From contig JACKPO010000009.1 of assembly GCA_024233515.1 (NCBI GenBank), positions 25,844 through 89,843 on the forward strand: DNA of 64,000 nucleotides. The letters run 5' to 3'. Positions 59,368 through 64,000 of this stretch are shown here, in pieces. This stretch comes from Chlamydiales bacterium. Its GTDB lineage: Bacteria; Chlamydiota; Chlamydiia; Chlamydiales; Simkaniaceae. The notes under the pieces are model-generated. The model saw only the letters and a program-made list of their open reading frames with translations, did not search any database and was not told the origin of the DNA. Both the position numbers and the translations under genes were made by a program. Position 1 is the first letter of the stretch; the number at the start of each line of letters is the position of its first letter.

Positions 59368-60777
59368 ATGGCAAGTAAGCAAAAGTTTGACATTGCAGTC
59401 ATTGGCGCAGGACCAGGTGGTTATGTTGCGGCAATTAAAGCAGCACAAATGGGGAAAAGCGTTGCATTAATTGAAAAGCAACACCTTGGAGGAACGTGTT
59501 TAAATGTAGGATGTATCCCTTCGAAAGCACTTCTCTCAAATGCTGGAATCTACCACAAAATTAAACACGCGAAGGATTTCGGAATCAATGTCGATCATGT
59601 GACTTTTGATTACGGGAAAATGAAAGAGCGAAAAGATGGTGTCGTTTCGAAAATTCGTGGGAGTCTTGGCGGCCTTTTAAAATCCAATGGAATCACTATT
59701 TTCCAAGGGATGGCACAGTTTGAATCCCCGAAAGAATTGAAAGTGAAAGGAGAAGATAATGCTCTTATCCAAGCGGACAAAATTATCATCGCAACAGGAT
59801 CAGAGCCCATCAATATCCCCGCCTTTCCTTGCGATCACGAACGGATCCTAAACTCAACCTCAGCATTAGAGCTCACCGAGCTCCCTAAAACAATGGCCAT
59901 CATTGGTGGAGGATATATTGGGTGTGAATTTGCCTCTCTTTTTGCTGAATTTGGGGTGAAAGTAACCATCGTTGAAGCCCTCCCTGCTATTATCCAAGCT
60001 CAAGGGAAGACCCTATCAGATGCCCTAGCGTCAGCCTTTACCAAGCGCGGAATCGAGATCAAAACAAATACCGCGGTTGAAAAGATCGATAAAAAAGGAA
60101 ATGGCCTTGTCATTCACTTTAAAGGTGGTGACACACTTGATGTGGAGAAAGCCATTGTTTCTGTCGGTCGTCGCCTTAATTCAGAGGGACTTGGCCTAGA
60201 AAAAGCGGGTCTCAAACCTGGACCTAAAGGTGCGATTGAGGTGAACGAGCGGATGGAAACCCACGTTCCAGGAATCTATGCAATTGGAGACATTACCGCC
60301 ATTGCCATGCTAGCGCATGTCGCTTCCCACCAAGGAATCGTCGCAGCTGCGAATGCCTGCGGTCAAGATGCTCACCTCCATTACAACGCCATTCCTGCCG
60401 TTATCTTCACCCATCCTGAAATTGCGATGGTCGGGATGACAGCCGAAGAAGCAAAAGAAAAAGGGCTAAATATCAATGTCGGAACATTCCCCTTCCAAGC
60501 TCTAGGAAAATCGGTAGCAACCAATGAAACCGACGGATTTGCACAAGTCATCTCTGATAAAAAAACAGGAGAGATTTATGGAGCTCAAGTTGTCGGCCAT
60601 GAAGCCTCTGCAATGATTGCTGAAATGGCCCTTGCAATTAACAATGAGCTCACTCTCGAGTGTGTCATGGATACAATCCATGCTCACCCCACCATCCCTG
60701 AAGCTTGGCTCGAAGCCTCTCTCCTTGCCAACGAAACACCTATTCATTTCCCTCCAAAGATCAAACCACGAGGATAA
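59368..60777 (+). CDS. lpd: Dihydrolipoamide dehydrogenase (E3)
   Basis: 469 residues from ATG 59368 (gaggag upstream; 59353 lacks a site). FAD motif I-G-A-G-P-G-G near residue 12, redox disulphide G-G-T-C-L-N-V-G-C-I-P-S-K (Cys 44 and 49), NAD motif I-G-G-G-Y-I-G near 185 and the C-terminal H-A-H-P-T-I-P-E with the catalytic His-Glu pair. E3 of the pyruvate and 2-oxoglutarate dehydrogenase complexes. lipA begins 1 base after the stop. Confidence 0.96.
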   Translation: MASKQKFDIAVIGAGPGGYVAAIKAAQMGKSVALIEKQHLGGTCLNVGCIPSKALLSNAGIYHKIKHAKDFGINVDHVTFDYGKMKERKDGVVSKIRGSLGGLLKSNGITIFQGMAQFESPKELKVKGEDNALIQADKIIIATGSEPINIPAFPCDHERILNSTSALELTELPKTMAIIGGGYIGCEFASLFAEFGVKVTIVEALPAIIQAQGKTLSDALASAFTKRGIEIKTNTAVEKIDKKGNGLVIHFKGGDTLDVEKAIVSVGRRLNSEGLGLEKAGLKPGPKGAIEVNERMETHVPGIYAIGDITAIAMLAHVASHQGIVAAANACGQDAHLHYNAIPAVIFTHPEIAMVGMTAEEAKEKGLNINVGTFPFQALGKSVATNETDGFAQVISDKKTGEIYGAQVVGHEASAMIAEMALAINNELTLECVMDTIHAHPTIPEAWLEASLLANETPIHFPPKIKPRG

Positions 60778-60778
60778 A

Positions 60779-61741
60779 GTGTCAGAGGAAAAGAGGGACC
60801 CAAACCCTTTAAGAGTGATCAAAGGGAACTCCTTGCCCGAAAACCCTGAAAAAGGAAAAGTCCAGGGACGGTTTCCCTCCTGGCTCCATCGAAAACTCCC
60901 TCGTGGAGAAGAGCTGTTTAACACCAATGCGATCCTCAAAGAAAATCAGCTTAACACAGTTTGTGAAGAAGCAAAATGTCCTAACCGCCTTGAATGTTAT
61001 TCAAATAAAACCGCCACCTTTTTAGCGCTCGGGAAAGCATGCACCCGTGCTTGCGGTTTTTGTGATATCGACTTCGATAAAAACCCTAAACTCCCTGAAA
61101 AGGATGAACCCGATCGGATCGCAAAATCTGTAAAAGCTTTGGGTCTACGACACGTCGTAATTACGATGGTTGCACGAGATGACTTGGCCGATCAAGGTGC
61201 CACCCATATCGCTGAAATTATTCAGGCTGTCCGAAAAGAAAAACCCGGAACCACCTTAGAGGTCTTGACCTCAGATTTTTCAGGTGATGAAAAGCCGCTT
61301 GACATCGTCCTTGAAGCAAAACCCGAAATCTTCAATCACAATATCGAAACAGTCAAACGCCTCTCGCCCCGCGTTCGCCACAAAGCAACCTATGAACGGA
61401 CCCTTCATGTTCTCAAATATGTCTATGATTCTAAAAAGGTTCCCTTTGTGAAATCGGGTATCATGGTTGGGCTTGGTGAAACCGACGAAGAGGTAAAGGA
61501 AACCATCCAAGATCTCAAAAACGCTGGATGTCAAATTATTACGATCGGGCAGTATCTACAGCCCAACAAAAAAAAGCTTTTGGTTAAGTCCTTTGTGACA
61601 CCAGAGCAATTTAAAGAATACGAACGATATGGTTTAAGCATTGGCATTAAATATATGTACAGCGGTCCCTTTGTCCGCTCGAGCTACAATGCCTCTCTGC
61701 TTAAAGACCACGCCTTTAAAGGAGAAACATTCCATGGTTAA
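60779..61741 (+). CDS. lipA: Lipoyl synthase
   Basis: 320 residues from the GTG at 60779; the frame is open further upstream only because it runs inside lpd. Auxiliary cluster cysteines C-E-E-A-K-C-P-N-R-L-E-C (62, 67, 73) and the radical-SAM motif C-T-R-A-C-G-F-C (88, 92, 95). A-R-D-D-L-x-D-x-G-A and the C-terminal R-S-S-Y (R-S-S-Y-N-A) with the essential Ser are present. It inserts sulfur into octanoyl groups of the dehydrogenase complexes that use Lpd. In C. trachomatis lpdA-lipA directly precede sctJ; here they are about 57 kb apart. Confidence 0.96.
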   Translation: MSEEKRDPNPLRVIKGNSLPENPEKGKVQGRFPSWLHRKLPRGEELFNTNAILKENQLNTVCEEAKCPNRLECYSNKTATFLALGKACTRACGFCDIDFDKNPKLPEKDEPDRIAKSVKALGLRHVVITMVARDDLADQGATHIAEIIQAVRKEKPGTTLEVLTSDFSGDEKPLDIVLEAKPEIFNHNIETVKRLSPRVRHKATYERTLHVLKYVYDSKKVPFVKSGIMVGLGETDEEVKETIQDLKNAGCQIITIGQYLQPNKKKLLVKSFVTPEQFKEYERYGLSIGIKYMYSGPFVRSSYNASLLKDHAFKGETFHG

Positions 61742-62633
61742 TGTTAGCGCACCCATGATTGATACAATTGATATGGAAATCCTCATGCATCGCGATGCTC
61801 ATTTTGGAGGAAGCTTTGATGAAATGCTCAGCTACTACATGAAACAAGGTGTAGGAAAAATGCCTGATTTTGAAATCGATCAAATTCTCCGCCTCCAATC
61901 CCTTGAGAAAGAGATGGGTGACAACCTCTCAGAGGTCTATCTTCCAGAAGCCGCTCAAGATCAAGTGAGTGCATCAAGAAAAATGTATCAGGATCTCCGC
62001 GATGTTTATGATGATCCTAAAGCCCCCAAAGCCAGCCACCTTTTGAGTGATCTAATCCTTTCTGAAGATGAACTTCCTGAAAAAGAGATCCAAGCGATCG
62101 TTGAAGAAGGGAAAGACATTGTACCCACACTCATTTACCTCCTTTCCTCACCAACCTTTTATGAACCGATGAACCCTGGATATGGACGAAGCCCCATTTT
62201 TGCTGCCAAATGTTTGGCAGAAATCCAAGATGATCGAGCGATTCCCCCTCTTTTTGAAGCACTTGGACAAGACAACTTTTTCACCGATGAAGAAATTATC
62301 AAAGCCCTAGCTTCATTTGGTGATCGCTCGAAAAACTTCCTGATCCAGAGACTTAAGAGCGAGCCTTTTTCAAATGATAACGAATATGCAGCAATCGCGT
62401 TAAGCGGCTTTACAGATGATCGTGACATTGCCCTGGCTTCCTTAGAAGTCCTTGAAAAAGAAGAAACCCTGAAAAAACCCCTCTTTTCTAGCTATCTTGT
62501 CTTTGCTTGCTCAAGCTTAACAAAAGCCAGCGAACAAGAACGCTTTACCGCTCTTACAAAAAGAGAAAACCTTCCCAAAACAATCCTAGAGGAAATGAAA
62601 ATCGTCATAAGAAACTGGAAGAAAACAACCTAG
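61734..62633 (+). CDS. HEAT-repeat-like protein, unknown
   Basis: 299 residues from ATG 61734, overlapping the lipA stop by 8 bases. After an acidic N-terminal part, residues about 120-230 contain repeated helical pairs of the PBS-lyase/HEAT type (A-A-K-C-L-A-E-I-Q-D-D-R-A-I-P-P-L, then A-L-A-S-F-G-D-R-S). No cysteine cluster or catalytic motif. Coupling to lipA suggests a role with lipoylated enzymes or their assembly, but this is only context. Its stop codon TAG lies in the CTAG that begins palindromic copy D. Confidence 0.65.
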   Translation: MVNVSAPMIDTIDMEILMHRDAHFGGSFDEMLSYYMKQGVGKMPDFEIDQILRLQSLEKEMGDNLSEVYLPEAAQDQVSASRKMYQDLRDVYDDPKAPKASHLLSDLILSEDELPEKEIQAIVEEGKDIVPTLIYLLSSPTFYEPMNPGYGRSPIFAAKCLAEIQDDRAIPPLFEALGQDNFFTDEEIIKALASFGDRSKNFLIQRLKSEPFSNDNEYAAIALSGFTDDRDIALASLEVLEKEETLKKPLFSSYLVFACSSLTKASEQERFTALTKRENLPKTILEEMKIVIRNWKKTT

Positions 62634-62799
62634 CGTCTAGTTCCAAAAATCCTTCATCGTTATTACCCCATCTTTTGGCACCCTTTTCCCTCCAAAAATC
62701 TCCCCTTGTCTCATAGACAATATTATCGATTTTTGGAGAGTAAATGGTACTCGAAATCTGGGCCAATTCCGTTAAAGGATTTTTGGGACTAGACACTGG
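62630..62799 (+). repeat. Palindromic element copy D
   Basis: 170 bp, nearly identical to copy A (6489-6658) with scattered substitutions. Ends CTAG (left) and CTGG (right); terminal arms differ at two positions. The inner stem pairs 62688-62700 with 62728-62740 (one mismatch), and the centre TTGTCT-cat-AGACAA is intact. It fills the gap between two convergent stop codons (62633 and 62803). Confidence 0.85.
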
Positions 62800-62802
62800 T
62801 CG

Positions 62803-63999
62803 TCAGCCCACAAAGTTCTTTCGTTTTATTCTACTCATAGCAGCGGATAAAATTTTCATCAGAAGGCTTGGATAACTAATGCCTGCAAACTCGGCCATAT
62901 AGTTTAACTTTCCATTCCAACACCATCCTGGATTCGGGTTCACTTCCAGAAGCTTGATATTGCCTTGTGCATCTTTTCTGAAATCAAATCGAGCATAATC
63001 ACGACATCCCATTCGCTCAAAGAGTAGTATTGAATAATCTGTAAGTTCTCGTTGTTCTTCTTCAGACAGCGCTGCAGGTTTATAGCGCAACGTTTTCCAG
63101 TAATCCGACTCGGGAAGCCATTTTGACTCATAAGAAAGGAGTTGAGGAAGTTCTTTAGGAAGATGACTATAGTCAACTTCTAGAATGGGAAGCACTTCGA
63201 AGTCCGAATCATTACCTATTAAAGCTACACTGTATTCAGCACCACTCAAAAATTCCTGGATGAGAACAGGAACAGCTGGAATGGTTGTTTTTAACCAATT
63301 AAAATAGTCAATGAGCTCAACAGCGTTAAAAACTACAGCTTTTTGCGTGATCCCAATTGAGTTATCACCAAGAGAAGGTTTGAGAAGGGCTGGAAACTGA
63401 TTAGGAAGGGCTGCAGAAGCATTGCTAGGATCTATCCAGATTTCATCTGGAACAGGAATTTCTAAAGACTGGGCAACAGCCCGTGTTAATGATTTATCAT
63501 AACTGAAAGCTAAGCAGGCAGGTCCTGCGCCCGTGTAGGGGATGTTAAGCATTTCCAAAAGGGAGCAAATATGGAGTTCCTGTGTTGCTTTATTATTAAA
63601 TCCCTCATCACAAAGATTGAAAACAAATGCAGGAGGAGACTTAGAGAGTGTTTTGATAAGGGAGTCGTGGCAGTCAACGAAGGTAAAACGAAACTGCTCA
63701 AGTTCAGCTAAAGCACTTTTTAATTTCTGAACCGTTTGCATATCTTCTTCGTTGAATTTTCCTCCTTTTTTCACTGCATCTGGAATCGATGGATCTCCAA
63801 GCAAAACTGTGCAAGAAATTTTCTCTTTAAGGGTAGTTTTAGATGAAACCTTCTTCAGTGGAGCATTCGCCTTTAACACCATTCGATAAGCCATCATCCC
63901 AAGATCTTGTCCACGAGTAGAAAGCGATTGAACACTTTGGACATGTTCTATGTTCTCAAAACCAGCAGCTTGAAGTAACTGAGTAAGGTCGGAAGATGA
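62803..63999 (-). CDS. D-Ala-D-Ala ligase-like ATP-grasp enzyme, apparently fused to a methyltransferase-like N terminus (partial)
   Basis: The frame is open to the window edge, so the N terminus is missing; the internal ATG at 63897 is not a credible start because coding-like sequence continues upstream for 34 codons. That upstream part reads L-L-Q-A-A-G-F-E-N-I-E-H, which resembles the end of class I methyltransferases. Residues after that form an ATP-grasp ligase: Y-T-G-A-G-P (substrate), S-Y-D-K-S-L-T, L-K-P-S-L-G-D-N-S-I-G-I, Q-E-F-L-S-G-A-E-Y, Y-A-R-F-D-F and L-E-V-N-P-N-P-G. The order and motifs fit the Ddl family, but the D-alanine pocket cannot be proven. The 3' end abuts element D. 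Confidence 0.72.
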   Translation of the reverse strand, partial: SSSDLTQLLQAAGFENIEHVQSVQSLSTRGQDLGMMAYRMVLKANAPLKKVSSKTTLKEKISCTVLLGDPSIPDAVKKGGKFNEEDMQTVQKLKSALAELEQFRFTFVDCHDSLIKTLSKSPPAFVFNLCDEGFNNKATQELHICSLLEMLNIPYTGAGPACLAFSYDKSLTRAVAQSLEIPVPDEIWIDPSNASAALPNQFPALLKPSLGDNSIGITQKAVVFNAVELIDYFNWLKTTIPAVPVLIQEFLSGAEYSVALIGNDSDFEVLPILEVDYSHLPKELPQLLSYESKWLPESDYWKTLRYKPAALSEEEQRELTDYSILLFERMGCRDYARFDFRKDAQGNIKLLEVNPNPGWCWNGKLNYMAEFAGISYPSLLMKILSAAMSRIKRKNFVG

Positions 64000-64000
64000 A

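Noticed and set aside
1..64000. CRISPR arrays, rRNA genes, prophage genes
   Set aside because: No regularly spaced direct repeats, no rRNA-like stretches and no phage structural or integrase genes were seen; the only repeats are the dispersed palindromes and IS ends.

Overview
The window is about 64 kb of chromosome from a member of the Chlamydiae, most probably an environmental ('chlamydia-like') lineage near Simkania. The case rests on gene content and order. There is a type III secretion block sctJ-X-sctL-sctR-sctS-sctT. mcsA-mcsB lie near frr-pyrH-tsf-rpsB and a very large PBP2, as in the C. trachomatis CT675-CT682 region. nth, mnmE, psd and secA are grouped as in CT697-CT701, gpsA lies beside a UDP-sugar pyrophosphorylase, and lpdA is followed by lipA. 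The species is inferred, not proven. A family of MOMP-like porins and the capsule/rhamnose genes point away from the reduced pathogenic Chlamydia.

Layout: 0-4 kb, T3SS export apparatus operon (+). 4-11.4 kb, an outer-membrane protein array (four MOMP-like porins and one Legionella-type porin-like protein), interrupted by an IS630-type insertion and two hairpin repeats. 11.4-15.9 kb, sufBCDS (-). 16-17 kb, a small unknown two-gene cassette. 16.8-20.6 kb, kdsB, dTDP-rhamnose genes and pgeF (-). 20.7-26.6 kb, aldehyde dehydrogenase, CPBP protease, mcsAB and an IspD-SDR fusion. 26.7-30 kb, tRNA-Lys and tRNA-Glu, frr, pyrH, tsf, rpsB and tRNA-Gly (-). 30-36 kb, two lineage-specific proteins where C. 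trachomatis has ompA, then PBP2. 36-42.3 kb, a polysaccharide polymerase/export cluster. 42.3-43.1 kb, a second unknown two-gene cassette. 43-57.7 kb, coaD, nnr, a structured leader with small ORFs, gpsA, heptosyltransferases, ruvCA, mnmE, nth, psd and secA. 57.7-59.3 kb, an IS110-type element. 59.4-64 kb, lpd, lipA, a HEAT-like protein, and a methyltransferase/ATP-grasp fusion that runs off the window.

The most unusual signal is a family of about 170-bp palindromic elements: four good copies at 5.1, 6.5, 25.1 and 62.6 kb and one decayed copy at 31.0 kb. Each folds into a long hairpin around a conserved TTGTC...GACAA centre. The stem sequences differ between copies but still pair within each copy, and the elements fill intergenic gaps right up to stop codons. 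Other points of interest: a FliG-like domain in the sctK position; two related two-gene cassettes; a probable CDP-ribitol synthase; an McsB lacking most phosphagen-kinase arginines; a possible attenuator upstream of a 45-residue ORF; and possible guide-RNA regions around the IS110 transposase. All homology statements come from motif recognition by eye; no database search was run.
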